A DNA stretch of 56,461 bases from Aestuariivirga sp. Its GTDB lineage: Bacteria; Pseudomonadota; Alphaproteobacteria; Rhizobiales; Aestuariivirgaceae. Position 1 is the first letter of the stretch. Each line of letters opens with the position of its first letter. The notes under the pieces were generated by a model, which worked only from the letters and a program-made list of their open reading frames with translations, ran no database searches and was not told the DNA's origin. Location: positions 1-56,461 of the forward strand of contig JAUXUN010000014.1 of the NCBI GenBank assembly GCA_030680855.1, given 5' to 3'. Shown here in pieces: positions 44,727-53,370 of this stretch. Made by a program: the position numbers and the translations under genes.

Positions 44727-45950
44727 ATGTCCTATTCGGCTAGAGAAACGCGGCGAAAAGCCCATGCTGTGATGGTGGGCCAGGTCCAGGTGGGCGGCGG
44801 CGCCCCCATCGTCGTGCAGTCCATGACCAATACCGACACCGCCGATATCGAAGGCACCGCCCGCCAGACGGCAGACCTCGCCAAGGCCGGCTCCGAGCTT
44901 GTCCGCATCACCGTGGACCGCGATGAATCGGCCAAAGCCGTGCCCCATATCCGCGACCGGCTGGACCAGATGGGCGTCTCCGTGCCGCTGGTGGGTGACT
45001 TCCATTACAACGGCCACACGCTGCTCAATGACCATCCGGCTTGCGCCGAGGCGCTGGCGAAATACCGCATCAACCCCGGCAACGTGGGCTTCAAGGAGAA
45101 GAAGGACCGCAACTTCTCCAGCATGATTGAAACCGCGCTGAGGTTCCGCCGCCCGGTGCGCATCGGGGTGAATTGGGGATCGCTCGATCAGGTGCTGTTG
45201 ACCCAGTTGATGGATGAAAACCACCGTTCTGGAAATCCCATCGACGCGCGCGCCGTCATGCATGAAGCCTTGGTACAATCCGGCATCCTGTCCGCCGCCC
45301 GCGCCGGCGAACTGGGCATGCCAGCAAACCAGATCGTGATATCGGCCAAGTGTTCGGAAGTCCAGGACCTGATCGCCGTCTACCGCATGCTTGCCACGCG
45401 CTGCGAACACGCCTTGCATTTGGGCCTCACCGAAGCGGGCATGGGATCGAAAGGCATCGTGGCCTCAACCGCGGCCCTTGGGGTTTTGTTGCAAGAAGGC
45501 ATTGGCGATACCATCCGCATTTCGCTCACCCCGGAACCCGGTGGCGACCGCACCCGCGAAGTGCTTGTCTCCCAGGAAATTCTGCAAACCATGGGGCTCC
45601 GCGCTTTCGCCCCCATGGTCATCGCCTGTCCCGGCTGCGGCCGCACCACCTCAACCGTGTTCCAGGAACTGGCCCAGGACATCCAGTTCTATGTGCGTGA
45701 CCGCATGGTGGACTGGCGGAAAGCTTATCCCGGTTTTGAAAACCTGTCGCTCGCCGTCATGGGCTGCATCGTGAACGGTCCCGGCGAATCCAAACATGCC
45801 GACATTGGAATTTCGCTGCCCGGCACCGGCGAACTGCCATCCGCCCCCGTCTACATTGACGGCAAGAAAACCACGACGCTGCGCGGCGAAAACATTTCGC
45901 AGCAGTTCAAGGACATTGTCGAGAATTACGTCAAGGGGCGCTGGGGCTAG
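44727..45950 (+). CDS. ispG: 4-hydroxy-3-methylbut-2-enyl diphosphate synthase (GcpE)
   Basis: 407 residues. Reduces the cyclic diphosphate MEcPP in the penultimate step of the MEP pathway, using a [4Fe-4S] cluster whose ligands are in [12 protein letters not shown] and [16 protein letters not shown]. The opening [20 protein letters not shown] and [13 protein letters not shown] are typical. dxs of the same pathway is in this window but not adjacent. Stop is 2 bp from the end of convergent ispA. Confidence 0.95.
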   Translation: MSYSARETRRKAHAVMVGQVQVGGGAPIVVQSMTNTDTADIEGTARQTADLAKAGSELVRITVDRDESAKAVPHIRDRLDQMGVSVPLVGDFHYNGHTLLNDHPACAEALAKYRINPGNVGFKEKKDRNFSSMIETALRFRRPVRIGVNWGSLDQVLLTQLMDENHRSGNPIDARAVMHEALVQSGILSAARAGELGMPANQIVISAKCSEVQDLIAVYRMLATRCEHALHLGLTEAGMGSKGIVASTAALGVLLQEGIGDTIRISLTPEPGGDRTREVLVSQEILQTMGLRAFAPMVIACPGCGRTTSTVFQELAQDIQFYVRDRMVDWRKAYPGFENLSLAVMGCIVNGPGESKHADIGISLPGTGELPSAPVYIDGKKTTTLRGENISQQFKDIVENYVKGRWG

Positions 45951-45952
45951 AA

Positions 45953-46843
45953 CTATTTTTTCCGCGAAACGATGAAGCGCGCGGCCTCGCGCAGCGTGTC
46001 GGCTTTTCCGCCATAGGGTGTTAACGCCGCAATGGCCGAAGCAACCAGGTTTTCTGCCTTTTCGGCCGCTGCCGTTCGTCCCATCAGCGAAGCAATGGTG
46101 GCTTTGCCTCTTTGCAAATCCTTTTGCGTGGCTTTGCCAAGTGCCTGTGGTGAAGACTCCATGTCAAGCAGGTCGTCGGTAATTTGAAAGGCAAGCCCGA
46201 TATCATCGGCGTAACGGCGAAGGGGAGCGCGATCAGCGCCCGCCATGATGGCTCCAGCCTCGCAGGCAAAACGGAAGAGGGCGCCCGTCTTGTGCGTTTG
46301 AATGCGGATGATGCTGTCCAGCGTTTGCGCAGCGCCTGCCTCGGCCTCAATATCAAGCATCTGTCCTCCCGCCATGCCGTTCACGCCCGAGGCTTTGGCC
46401 AATTCGAATACGAGAGCGCTGCGCACCGCCGCATCTGGATGCGTATCTGCGCCTGCCAAAATCTCAAATGCGAGAGTGAGCAGCGAGTCTCCCGCAAGAA
46501 TCGCCGTCGCCTCATCAAATTTCTTGTGCGCCGTAGGTTTGCCGCGCCGCAGGTCATCATCATCCATCGCCGGCAAATCATCATGCACCAGCGAATAGCA
46601 ATGCACGCATTCGAGTGCTGCCCCCACCCGCAAGGCGTTTGCCGCAGGCACATTGAACAGGCGCGCCGATTCAATCACCAGGAATGGCCGCAGGCGTTTT
46701 CCCGCTCCCAGCGCCGCATAGCGCATGGCGCCCAGCAAGCGCGGCGATGCGCTTTCGGAAAGCAACTGCTCCAGCATGGCATCAGTTGCCGCTGCCGCTT
46801 CTCTTAAGGCTGCTTCAAATTGTGTTTCGGATGTTGACGCCAA
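45953..46843 (-). CDS. ispA: Farnesyl/geranyl diphosphate synthase (polyprenyl synthetase)
   Basis: 296 residues. The first Asp-rich motif is HDDLPAMDDDDLRRGKPT with the two-residue insertion of bacterial farnesyl diphosphate synthases; the second is QITDDLLDME. It condenses IPP with DMAPP and GPP. The only start in frame is TTG at 46843, because a stop codon lies just upstream; it has only a weak ribosome binding site. It is divergent from mtgA with 37 bp between starts, and convergent with ispG. Confidence 0.92.
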   Translation of the reverse strand: MASTSETQFEAALREAAAATDAMLEQLLSESASPRLLGAMRYAALGAGKRLRPFLVIESARLFNVPAANALRVGAALECVHCYSLVHDDLPAMDDDDLRRGKPTAHKKFDEATAILAGDSLLTLAFEILAGADTHPDAAVRSALVFELAKASGVNGMAGGQMLDIEAEAGAAQTLDSIIRIQTHKTGALFRFACEAGAIMAGADRAPLRRYADDIGLAFQITDDLLDMESSPQALGKATQKDLQRGKATIASLMGRTAAAEKAENLVASAIAALTPYGGKADTLREAARFIVSRKK

Positions 46844-46880
46844 GGCCTGACCTGTGTGTTAAGACCTCCTGTGTACTGTT

Positions 46881-47615
46881 ATGACCATTGAAACTCAATC
46901 AGGCATGGTTGCATCGTCCAGGCGCTATCTCGACCAGTTGAAGGCGTGGCAGAGACGGTTTGTCTATGCCCTTGCCTTTATCATCGCCTGGCCCATCGTC
47001 ATGACGCTGGTTTACACCGCCGTGCCACCGCCGTTTTCGAATCTGATGATTCTCCGTCTTTTCACGGGAAACGGTGTCAACAAGGATTGGGTGAGCCTCA
47101 GCCAAATTTCGCCGCAGCTCGCCAATGCCGTCATCACGGCGGAGGACGCCCGCTTTTGCGAGCATAACGGGGTGGATTGGGTCGAATTTCAGGGTGTAGT
47201 GAACGACGTCTTTGGCGACGACGAAGGGCCAATTCGCGGCGCCAGCACCATTTCGATGCAAACCGCCAAGAACCTGTTTCTCTGGGATGGCCGCAGCTTC
47301 ATTAGAAAAGGCCTCGAGATTCCAATAGCTTACTGGATGAATTTGGTTCTCTCAAAGCGCCGCATGATTGAGATTTACCTCAACATCGTTGAATGGGCGC
47401 CCGGCGTCTATGGCGCCGAGGCCGCCTCCCAGTTCCATTTCAGGAAGCCCGCCGCCAAGCTGACCAGGCGCGAGGCCGCCCTTCTTGCGGCCGTTCTGCC
47501 TAATCCCATCAAACGCAAGGCCGGAAAGCCCTCAAGTCGCGTTTCCGCCATTGCCAACCGCATTATGTCGCGGATGAATAGCATGGGCTCGTATCTCGCT
47601 TGTCTTGGGCCATAA
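46881..47615 (+). CDS. mtgA: Monofunctional peptidoglycan glycosyltransferase
   Basis: 244 residues of glycosyltransferase family 51. One N-terminal membrane anchor (about 28-50) precedes the catalytic domain. Motifs are ITAEDARFCEHNGVDW (catalytic Glu), RGASTISMQTAKNLFLW, and RRMIEIYLNIVEWAPGVYGA. It polymerises glycan strands from lipid II in the periplasm. No transpeptidase domain. It is divergent from ispA. Confidence 0.93.
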   Translation: MTIETQSGMVASSRRYLDQLKAWQRRFVYALAFIIAWPIVMTLVYTAVPPPFSNLMILRLFTGNGVNKDWVSLSQISPQLANAVITAEDARFCEHNGVDWVEFQGVVNDVFGDDEGPIRGASTISMQTAKNLFLWDGRSFIRKGLEIPIAYWMNLVLSKRRMIEIYLNIVEWAPGVYGAEAASQFHFRKPAAKLTRREAALLAAVLPNPIKRKAGKPSSRVSAIANRIMSRMNSMGSYLACLGP

Positions 47616-47628
47616 GCTTCGCTATAAG
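47600..47628 (+). promoter_or_regulatory. Candidate promoter of rpmF
   Basis: TTGTCT at 47600-47605, a 17-bp spacer and TATAAG at 47623-47628, overlapping the 3' end of mtgA and 46 bp before the rpmF start. A stem GGTGGGC-TTAA-GCCCGCC at 47641-47658 would lie in the leader. Confidence 0.45.
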
Positions 47629-47674
47629 CCGCCCAACCGCGGTGGGCTTAAGCCCGCCTGATATGGAGTAGATT

Positions 47675-47860
47675 ATGGCCGTTCCACGCAGAAAAATGTC
47701 AAAAAGCCGTATCGGCATGCGCCGTTCAGGCCAGAAGATGCAGACGATTACCTGGATTGAGGACAAAAAGTCCGGCGAATTGCGCCGGCCTCACCACATT
47801 GACCTGAAGACCGGCATGTATCGTGGCCGCCAGGTTCTGGCCGTCAAGGCCGACGCTTAA
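47675..47860 (+). CDS. rpmF: 50S ribosomal protein L32
   Basis: 61 residues. [19 protein letters not shown] and the C-terminal [20 protein letters not shown] are those of bacterial L32. The zinc-ribbon cysteines found in some L32 proteins are absent (C-minus form). TGGAGT precedes the ATG. A strong terminator follows at 47884. Confidence 0.95.
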   Translation: MAVPRRKMSKSRIGMRRSGQKMQTITWIEDKKSGELRRPHHIDLKTGMYRGRQVLAVKADA

Positions 47861-47883
47861 TCATCGCCTTTTGAAGCTTTGGG

Positions 47884-47907
47884 ACCGGTCGTATGACCGG
47901 TTTTTTT
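47884..47907 (+). terminator. Intrinsic terminator after rpmF
   Basis: ACCGGTC (47884-47890) pairs with GACCGGT (47895-47901) around GTAT, followed by a run of T (TTTTTTC). It stands 24 bp after the rpmF stop codon. Confidence 0.9.
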
Positions 47908-47959
47908 CTTTATATATCAACGCTTGACGGTCTGGCCCATGTCTTGCAGCGGGAGCCCT

Positions 47960-49072
47960 ATGTTGGCAGGAAACTGGCGGATGGTAACGGCGGCTAATCT
48001 GCGTGGAAGCGCGGAAATGGATGCCGTTTTGCCTGCCTGGAGGCGCCTTGCGGACCACAGTCTGGCGCCCGCGGGGCTTAACGCCCCGGAGCTGGTCATG
48101 CCTCTTTTGAGGGGCCTGGCGGGTGCCGAACTTGCCGTGGTGAAACAGGGCAATGACCTGCTCTTTGCCCTTCCCATAAAGAAGCGCCGCTTCATGCCCG
48201 CCCTCTTTACCAATTGGATGACTGACCTCACCATTATAGGCGAACCCCACCTCGACCGGGAGTTTCCGGCAGCGGGCTTAACCTCATTCATTAATCATCT
48301 GAAAAGTCCCATTCTGCTGCACTCCCTGAAGGTAAACGGTCCATTTTGGAACCAGCTCGCCAGGCAGGATGCCCAGGTTTCCATTCTCAAGTCCTGGGAA
48401 CGCGCCGCACTGAATCTGACTGGAACCTACGAGGCTTGGGCCGAATCCAATTTCGGAGCCAAGCGCCGCAAGGAATATCGCCGCCTGACAAACCGGCTGT
48501 CCGAATTGGGCAACTTCGAGTCCGTAAGCCTCGAAGCCGGGCGCGATTGCAAGCCATGGGTGGCGGATCTGCTGGCCCTTGAGGCAGCCGGCTGGAAGGG
48601 CAAGCGCGGCACTGCCATCGCCGCAAACCCCGCGTTGCAGGCAGCCTTCACGGACTCCTGTCAGTTCCTCGCCGCCGCCGGAAAACTCCGCTTCTGGAAG
48701 CTCGCCCTTGATGGCAAAACCATCGCCATCACCTACGCCATTGTGGAAGGCGACCAGGCGTGGCTCCACAAGATTGCCCATGACGAGGCTTACGCGAAAT
48801 ATTCGCCCGGCGTCCTGCTCGTGCTTTACGCCACCGAAAGACTTTTCGCCGAAAGCGGCATCACCCTTGTTGATAGCTGCGCCATTCCCGGCCACCCGAT
48901 GATTGAGAACATCTGGCGTGACCGGATCAAGGTGGCTGACGTGATGATTGCCCCAAATTCAATTGGCGTAAAGCGCTTCGCAATGACGCTGAAGGCCGAA
49001 CGGTTGCGCCGTGCAATGCGGACATTTGCCAGTGACGCCTACAATTCTGTGAGGGGAAGGAAGAGATCATGA
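47960..49072 (+). CDS. BioF2-like (CelD/PF13480) acetyltransferase family protein
   Basis: About 370 residues with an N-terminal region and a C-terminal GNAT-like BioF2 domain. Typical blocks are FGAKRRKEYRRLTNRLSE, LRFWKLALDGKTIAITYAI and YAKYSPGVLLVLYATERLFA. Relatives take part in exopolysaccharide or amino-sugar modification, but this one is alone and its substrate is open. The start at 47960 is supported by GGGAG six bases before it; an ATG at 47939 is possible. It lies between the rpmF terminator and a repeat element. Confidence 0.7.
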   Translation: MLAGNWRMVTAANLRGSAEMDAVLPAWRRLADHSLAPAGLNAPELVMPLLRGLAGAELAVVKQGNDLLFALPIKKRRFMPALFTNWMTDLTIIGEPHLDREFPAAGLTSFINHLKSPILLHSLKVNGPFWNQLARQDAQVSILKSWERAALNLTGTYEAWAESNFGAKRRKEYRRLTNRLSELGNFESVSLEAGRDCKPWVADLLALEAAGWKGKRGTAIAANPALQAAFTDSCQFLAAAGKLRFWKLALDGKTIAITYAIVEGDQAWLHKIAHDEAYAKYSPGVLLVLYATERLFAESGITLVDSCAIPGHPMIENIWRDRIKVADVMIAPNSIGVKRFAMTLKAERLRRAMRTFASDAYNSVRGRKRS

Positions 49073-49128
49073 GCATCAATGCCACCCTTGCAACTCGTCG
49101 CAGGTTTCTTCTTGCACCCAAAAGAAGA

Positions 49129-49149
49129 TGGCCGGGTCAAGCCCGGCCA
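49129..49149. repeat. GGCCGGG palindromic element, relative of the 14.6-kb repeat
   Basis: TGGCCGGG (49129-49136) and CCCGGCCA (49142-49149) pair around TCAAG, in the 106-bp gap between convergent genes. The design (GG-Y-CGGG, five-base loop, CCCG-R-CC) matches the hairpins at 14561-14580 and 14621-14640, as a third single copy. Confidence 0.65.
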
Positions 49150-49178
49150 CGATGAGGTTGTAGAGTATAAGGGGTCGC

Positions 49179-50297
49179 TTACCCCGCAGTAACCTTGTCA
49201 GCCGCCACATAGGCATAGCCCAGGTCATCAGCCACGGCCTTGTAGGTCACTTTGCCAAGGGCAACGTTCAGGCCGTTCTTCAAATGCACGTCATCGGCAA
49301 GCGCCTTCTTCCAGCCCTTGTTGGCAATGGCCAAGGCGAAGGGCAGGGTGACGTTGTTCAAGGCGAAAGTGGAGGTGCGCGCCACGCCGCCCGGCATGTT
49401 GGCCACGCAGTAGTGGATGACGCCGTCCACAATATAGGTGGGATCCGCATGGGTCGTGGCCTTCGAGGTTTCAGCACAGCCACCCTGGTCGATAGCCACG
49501 TCAACGAACACAGAGCCGGGCTTCCAGTCCTTCAGCATCTTCCTGGTCACAAGCTTTGGCGCTGCGGCGCCGGGAATGAGCACACCGCCGATGACGAGGT
49601 CGGCGGTGGCGCATTCATCTTCAATGGCGCCCTGGGTGGAGTAAAGCGTCTTGGTGCTGATGCCAAAGCGGGCCACCAGTTCTTCCATACGGTCCGTGCT
49701 GCGCTCGATGATGGTGACATCCGCGCCCATGCCAATGGCTATCGCCGCCGCATTTGTGCCGACAACACCGCCGCCAAGGATGACGACCTTGGCCGGAGAA
49801 ACTCCGGGAACGCCCCCCAGCAGCATGCCGCGTCCGCCCTGGGCTTTTTCAAGACAATGCGCGCCGGACTGAACCGACATGCGGCCCGCGACCTGGCTCA
49901 TGGGGGCGAGCAGCGGAAGCCCGCCACGCGCTGCAGTTACGGTTTCATAGGCAATGCACACGGCCCCGGACTTTACGAGGTCCTTTGTCTGCTCCGGATC
50001 CGGAGCAAGGTGGAGATAGGTGTAAAGGATCTGGCCTTCGCGCAGCATGGCGCGTTCGCCCGCCTGTGGCTCCTTGACCTTCACGATCATGTCGGCCTTG
50101 GCGAAAATGTCTTCGGCGGATTTGACGATCTCGCCGCCAGCCGCCGTGTAATCGGCATCTGATGCGCCGATACCACCGCCGGCATTGGATTGCACCCAAA
50201 CCTTGTGGCCGTTGCGCACCGCTTCGCGCACCGAAATTGGCGTTAAACCGACGCGGTATTCATGATTTTTGATTTCCTTGGGTACGCCGATGAGCAT
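49179..50297 (-). CDS. ald: Alanine dehydrogenase
   Basis: 372 residues. [20 protein letters not shown] is the conserved opening (substrate-binding Arg and the Lys region follow), and the NAD-binding fold contains [22 protein letters not shown] (core GGGVVGTNA). It interconverts alanine and pyruvate plus ammonia with NADH. ATG at 50297 follows GGAGGAAC; the longer open frame to 50372 lacks conserved residues. It is divergent from an Lrp-type regulator gene, a common arrangement (AldR), so alanine-responsive control is likely. Confidence 0.94.
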   Translation of the reverse strand: MLIGVPKEIKNHEYRVGLTPISVREAVRNGHKVWVQSNAGGGIGASDADYTAAGGEIVKSAEDIFAKADMIVKVKEPQAGERAMLREGQILYTYLHLAPDPEQTKDLVKSGAVCIAYETVTAARGGLPLLAPMSQVAGRMSVQSGAHCLEKAQGGRGMLLGGVPGVSPAKVVILGGGVVGTNAAAIAIGMGADVTIIERSTDRMEELVARFGISTKTLYSTQGAIEDECATADLVIGGVLIPGAAAPKLVTRKMLKDWKPGSVFVDVAIDQGGCAETSKATTHADPTYIVDGVIHYCVANMPGGVARTSTFALNNVTLPFALAIANKGWKKALADDVHLKNGLNVALGKVTYKAVADDLGYAYVAADKVTAG

Positions 50298-50340
50298 TGC
50301 CGTTCCTCCAGTTGAGTGCCGACAAAATATCCCATTTCCA

Positions 50341-50399
50341 TTCGAAAGAATTGCCAAAAACAAGCAAAGCAAAGGCCGGGTTGATATAAAATTCGAATT
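50341..50399. promoter_or_regulatory. Paired TTCGAA motifs between ald and its Lrp-type regulator
   Basis: TTCGAA at 50341-50346 and, within the palindrome AATTCGAATT, at 50390-50399 (TTCGAA 50392-50397). Centres are 51 bp apart, about five helical turns, which fits an Lrp-type octamer wrapping DNA. The region is AT-rich compared with its surroundings. Confidence 0.45.
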
Positions 50400-50416
50400 A
50401 TTATAAGAATAGTGGA

Positions 50417-50884
50417 ATGAAATACGAAGAATTGGACAAGACCGATAAGATCATTCTGACCGAGCTGCAAAAAAATGCCCGGCAGTCAATCAATGAGCTC
50501 GCCGCAAAGGCGGGCCTTTCCGCCTCGTCATGCCATCGCCGCGTGAAGCTTCTTGAAGAGGCGGGAACCATTACCCGCTACACCGCAACGCTTGACCGTA
50601 GGGCGCTGGGGCTGGCCAATGAATTCTTTGTTGAAGTGTCGCTATCGGCGCAAACCGAAGAGGCCTTTGAAAAATTCGAAAAGGCGGTTCAGCGCGTGCC
50701 CGAGATTCTCGAATGCCATTTGATGAGCGGCCAGTTCGACTATCTCCTCCGCGTCGTCGCCAGCGATGCGGCAGACTACGAGCGTATCCACCGCTCGCGC
50801 ATTTCGCGCCTGCCCGGCATCCAGCGCATTCAATCCTCACTGGCGCTGCGCACCGTGAAAGCCTGGGCCGGCTATCCCGTTTGA
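50417..50884 (+). CDS. Lrp/AsnC family transcriptional regulator
   Basis: 155 residues. The helix-turn-helix (DKIILTELQKNARQSINELA, then SASSCHRRVKLLEE) is followed by the RAM ligand-binding domain (FFVEVSLSAQTEEAFEKFE onward, with HLMSGQFDYLLRVVA). Divergent from ald, with 119 bp between starts, it probably senses alanine and controls ald and itself. The last 13 bp overlap tail-to-tail with the DMT exporter gene. Confidence 0.9.
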   Translation: MKYEELDKTDKIILTELQKNARQSINELAAKAGLSASSCHRRVKLLEEAGTITRYTATLDRRALGLANEFFVEVSLSAQTEEAFEKFEKAVQRVPEILECHLMSGQFDYLLRVVASDAADYERIHRSRISRLPGIQRIQSSLALRTVKAWAGYPV

Positions 50885-51816
50885 AACCGGGCGCGGCGAT
50901 CCATGATCAGCATGAAGAAACCTGCGCCTGCGACAATCGCCATGCCGCTCCAGGTCCAGAAATCCGGAAAGTCGTTGAAGAACATAAGTCCGAATAAAAC
51001 CGCCCAGATCATGCCTGAATACTCAAAGGGGGCGACGAAATTTGATTCAGCCAGCTTGTAGGCGGAAATGAAACTCATCATGGCGAAGGCCGCCAACGCC
51101 CCCACCGCGCTCAGCAGCAGAAAGTCCGGCGGGGTGGGCCAGACAAATGGCCGTGTAAGAAAGGCAAGACTCTTGTGGCTCTCGCCTGCAAATCCGCTGG
51201 CCTGTGCGATAAGACCGACAACCGCCGCAAAGACAAAATAGACCGCGTTCTGCCAGTTGGCGATGACCAACGGTTCCACCCGTTGCGCCAGATCGCGCCC
51301 CATCATTTGCCCGATGGCATAACCAAAGGCCGAATAGAGTGCGAGCAGTGACGCGGGCTCAAAGGCCTGCACGCCGGGCCGCACCATGACGATCACCCCG
51401 GCAAAGCCTGCAACAATGGCAATCCAGCGGTAATAGGGAACACGCTCGCCGAGGAAAGGCCCGGCAAGGCCCGCCACAAAAAACGGCATGGTGAAATAAA
51501 TCGCCACCATGTTGGCTATCGGCATTGCCGCTATTGCGAGAATAAAGGCGAGGTAGGCCGTACACAGGATAAGGGCGCGCACCAGCATACGTGGCCAGAG
51601 CGGCGTGAAGAGCGTCTGAAGCCCGTGAGTATATGCCAGCCAGACGCCGAGTATCGGCAAGGAGGTGAGGCCGCGGATCAGCATGGTCTCATACACCGGA
51701 TAGGTGCCGGACATGGCCTTGATAATCGCATCCTGCGTTGACGCCAATCCGATGGCCAGAAGCACAAGCACGGCCGCCCGCGCCTTGTTATCGCCCGGAC
51801 TATGAGTTGGCATCAT
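50872..51816 (-). CDS. DMT superfamily (EamA) transporter
   Basis: 314 residues, ten predicted helices in two EamA repeats. The first repeat includes GLTSLPILGVWLAY and ILCTAYLAFILAIAAMPIAN, and the second YSGMIWAVLFGLMFFNDFPDFW. These are usually exporters of amino acids or metabolites. It overlaps the start of its upstream MocR-type regulator gene's 3' end by 17 bp on the same strand, so the two are cotranscribed; the ligand may be the regulator's effector, for example a sulfonate or an amino acid. Confidence 0.85.
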   Translation of the reverse strand: MMPTHSPGDNKARAAVLVLLAIGLASTQDAIIKAMSGTYPVYETMLIRGLTSLPILGVWLAYTHGLQTLFTPLWPRMLVRALILCTAYLAFILAIAAMPIANMVAIYFTMPFFVAGLAGPFLGERVPYYRWIAIVAGFAGVIVMVRPGVQAFEPASLLALYSAFGYAIGQMMGRDLAQRVEPLVIANWQNAVYFVFAAVVGLIAQASGFAGESHKSLAFLTRPFVWPTPPDFLLLSAVGALAAFAMMSFISAYKLAESNFVAPFEYSGMIWAVLFGLMFFNDFPDFWTWSGMAIVAGAGFFMLIMDRRARFQTG

Positions 51817-53278
51817 GGATCGTTTCGGCCAGCAGTTTCACGCCCGGGGCAATTTTCTTTTCGTCGATGGAGGAGAAGGCCAGGCGGAAATAGTTCTTCG
51901 GCGGGTTCCGCCTGCCGAAATTTATCCGTCCCGGTTCAATGAGAATGCTCTTGGCCGCCGCAGCCTTCGCCAATACTTCGCTGTCGAGCTCGGCCGGACC
52001 CTTCACCCAGAAACTCGTGCCGCCAAAGCTTGGCAGGCGCGACGAGGCGGGAAAGTGCTGCTCCAGCGCCTTGCCCATGATTTCCCAGCGTGTGCGGTAA
52101 GCCCGGTGCAGGCGGCGGATCAGGGTGTCATGATGGCCAAGCGAGAGAAACAGGGCAGCGGTACGCTGGTTGTTGTTGGGCGCATGGCGCACCATAAGGC
52201 GGCGCAGCGCCCGCGCTTCCGCAATGAGCTTCTTCGGCCCCACCATGAAGCCAAGCCGCAGGCCGGGGAACAGCGATTTGGACAATGAGCCCACGTAGAT
52301 CACATGGCCCTTGTCATCGAGTGATTTAAGCGCCGGGCAGGGCTCGTTCACGTAATTTGTTTCAAACTCGTAGTCATCCTCGATGATGATGAAATCGCGC
52401 GCCGCCGCAAGTTTCAATAAAGCCATGCGCCGCTCAATGGGCATGGTGGCGGTGGTCGGGAATTGGTGGCTGGGCGTGGTGAAAACAATTTGCGCATTGC
52501 TGAGATCGGCATTGAGCGTCAGGCCGTGGTCATCAACCGGTACCAGCGCCACATGCTTTGATTTCAATTGGAAGATATTGCGCATATCGGGATAACCCGG
52601 CTCTTCCATTGCCACGCGGGTATCCTCATCAACCAGAAGGCTCGTCAGCAGGTAAAGCGCGTTCTGCGCCCCCAGGGTGATGAGAATTTCATCGTCGGTG
52701 GCCATGATGCCACGGCGCGGCAATATTCGCCGCCGGATATGCTCAACCAGCATGGGGTCGTCATGGGCCCAGGTATCATTGGTCCAGGTGCCGAGCCATT
52801 TCTTTCCCAGCGCCTGCCGTGTGCAGTCGCGCCATTCGGCCACCGGAAACAGCGTATGGTCAACCTGCCCATAGATGAAGGGATAGGTGTAGCTCTGCCA
52901 GTTCAGGGCCTTTGAGATGTTTTCCTGGGCAGCCGGATTTTTCTTGAAGCGGCTTGCCCAGTCGATCTCTGTAGCGGTGCCATTGGCCTTTGCCGCAGGG
53001 CTGCGTTTCGGCAGAACCGTATCAAGCCCGGCTTTCTCCGCCACATAATATCCGGAGCGCTCCTTTGCCACCAGGAAACCGTCATCGAGCAGTCCCTGAT
53101 AGGCCAGAACCACCGTATTGCGCGAGACACTGAGAGACTTTGCCATTTTGCGGGTGGAGGGAATGGGCTCCTCGCGCGCCAGCTGCTGGTCAAGAATGGC
53201 CGAAACCAGGGCCTCGCGGATTTGCATCTGCAGGCTTGAGTTTTCTGAACGCTTGATATGAACGAGCCAGTCGCGCAA
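51800..53278 (-). CDS. MocR-family regulator (GntR helix-turn-helix fused to PLP aminotransferase domain), TauR-like
   Basis: 492 residues. The GntR winged helix (about 15-85, PSTRKMAKSLSVSRNTVVLAY) is joined by a linker to a fold-type I aminotransferase domain with the PLP lysine in GSLSKSLFPGLRLGFMVG. The start is TTG at 53278, the only one at the family's natural beginning (RDWLVHIKR). Members sense PLP-bound amines; TauR activates taurine catabolism genes. The divergent soeA and the motif CTGGACCT upstream, also before xsc, point to a TauR-like role, by inference. It overlaps the EamA gene by 17 bp. Confidence 0.85.
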   Translation of the reverse strand: MRDWLVHIKRSENSSLQMQIREALVSAILDQQLAREEPIPSTRKMAKSLSVSRNTVVLAYQGLLDDGFLVAKERSGYYVAEKAGLDTVLPKRSPAAKANGTATEIDWASRFKKNPAAQENISKALNWQSYTYPFIYGQVDHTLFPVAEWRDCTRQALGKKWLGTWTNDTWAHDDPMLVEHIRRRILPRRGIMATDDEILITLGAQNALYLLTSLLVDEDTRVAMEEPGYPDMRNIFQLKSKHVALVPVDDHGLTLNADLSNAQIVFTTPSHQFPTTATMPIERRMALLKLAAARDFIIIEDDYEFETNYVNEPCPALKSLDDKGHVIYVGSLSKSLFPGLRLGFMVGPKKLIAEARALRRLMVRHAPNNNQRTAALFLSLGHHDTLIRRLHRAYRTRWEIMGKALEQHFPASSRLPSFGGTSFWVKGPAELDSEVLAKAAAAKSILIEPGRINFGRRNPPKNYFRLAFSSIDEKKIAPGVKLLAETIHDANS

Positions 53279-53283
53279 TTGAT

Positions 53284-53313
53284 TTGGTCCCCAGGAAATA
53301 ACCGTCTGGACCT
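53284..53313. promoter_or_regulatory. CTGGACCT with a degenerate 22-bp partner between the MocR-type gene and soeA
   Basis: CTGGACCT at 53306-53313 and TTGGTCCC (five of eight match) at 53284-53291, exactly 22 bp apart, in the 92-bp divergent region. The pair CCAG/CTGG at 53290-53293 and 53306-53309 also forms an inverted repeat. Same spacing as the xsc site. Confidence 0.5.
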
Positions 53314-53370
53314 ATCATAGTACCAACCCGCGCCCTAATGTAGGCCGGAATCGTCGCATCCTGGAACCCA

